A stretch of DNA of 64,000 nucleotides from Candidatus Ozemobacteraceae bacterium (lineage in GTDB: Bacteria; Muiribacteriota; Ozemobacteria; Ozemobacterales; Ozemobacteraceae): NCBI GenBank assembly GCA_035373905.1, contig DAOSOK010000011.1:61554-125553 (forward strand), written 5' to 3'. Below are positions 61,816-64,000 of the stretch, piece after piece. Numbering within the stretch: position 1 is the first letter of the stretch; each line of letters begins with the position of its first letter. Below the pieces are notes generated by a model. It was not told where the DNA came from and did not search any database. It saw only the letters and a program-made list of their open reading frames with translations. Made by a program: the position numbers and the translations under genes.

Positions 61816-61845
61816 AAACGCCCCTTCCTTTCGGAAGGGGCGTTT
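61816..61845 (-). terminator. Rho-independent terminator of hppA
   Basis: 13-bp stem AAACGCCCCTTCC (61816-61828) with GGAAGGGGCGTTT (61833-61845), GAAA loop on the minus strand and then a TTTTTT tract; 10 bases after the hppA stop. Confidence 0.92.
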
Positions 61846-61854
61846 CGGGAGCGA

Positions 61855-64000
<2,146 letters not shown>

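Overview
The window is 64 kb of a GC-rich (roughly 60-65% by eye) bacterial chromosome. It is dense and gene-rich, with no rRNA, tRNA, CRISPR array, prophage or transposase seen. An outer-membrane beta-barrel protein, many signal peptides, a type IV pilus/type II secretion pseudopilin cluster and a membrane pyrophosphatase point to a diderm, probably uncultured lineage. The mix of GC-rich coding, DUF3160, large cyclase sensors, HEAT and zinc-ribbon proteins would fit a Riflebacteria/Ozemobacteria-like group, but that is a low-confidence guess without a marker search.

Layout. 1-8.8 kb: a frameshifted secreted protein, ahcY with a structured leader, then two divergently transcribed, translationally coupled giant membrane class III cyclases. 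8.8-16 kb (minus): an operon of three pseudopilin-like genes (J-, I- and K-like) led by a HEAT-repeat membrane protein. 16-23 kb: a Ca2+-type P-ATPase with an overlapping small membrane protein, the NAD-salvage genes pncB and pncA, and an aminotransferase. 23-30.6 kb (plus): an ABC-F protein, clpS-clpA, a glycosyltransferase and an outer-membrane protein. 30.6-40 kb: a CapA-like protein, a DUF3160 protein coupled to a small FG-GAP-type protein, a class D beta-lactamase-like protein followed by a Tim44/TerB/zinc-ribbon membrane protein, an SPFH/zinc-ribbon protein and a solo Smr domain. 40-43.1 kb: an AT-richer accessory island with CACAGAG-type repeats, a GxxExxY remnant inside a perfect 26-bp inverted repeat, an M30-like metalloprotease lipoprotein and a DUF4160/DUF2442 pair. 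43.1-48.9 kb (minus): a histidine kinase, an NtrC-type regulator, a secreted CxxCH protein and a TPR-polysaccharide deacetylase. 49-58 kb (minus): gap-pgk-tpiA, a fused cmk-rpsA, aroA and a CyuA/UPF0597 protein. 58-64 kb: an aldo/keto reductase with ferredoxin clusters, a secreted beta-propeller protein, an HI0933-type flavoprotein and an hppA pyrophosphatase cut by the window edge.

The most notable system is the cyclase pair at 2.7-8.8 kb. One protein has lost the first metal-binding aspartate (Asp to His). Its partner keeps both aspartates but has lost the transition-state Asn and Arg (to Gln and Lys). The lesions are complementary, in the way the C1 and C2 halves of mammalian adenylyl cyclase are, so the two bacterial proteins are predicted to work only as a heterodimer with one catalytic site. 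Other points of interest are a Cmk-S1 fusion with a second ribosome-binding site at the junction, oversized pseudopilins, a pyrophosphatase with an Ala/Pro-rich tail, four bi-hairpin REP-like repeats, and short AT-rich synonymous-codon islands (ATA codons) inside otherwise GC-rich genes.
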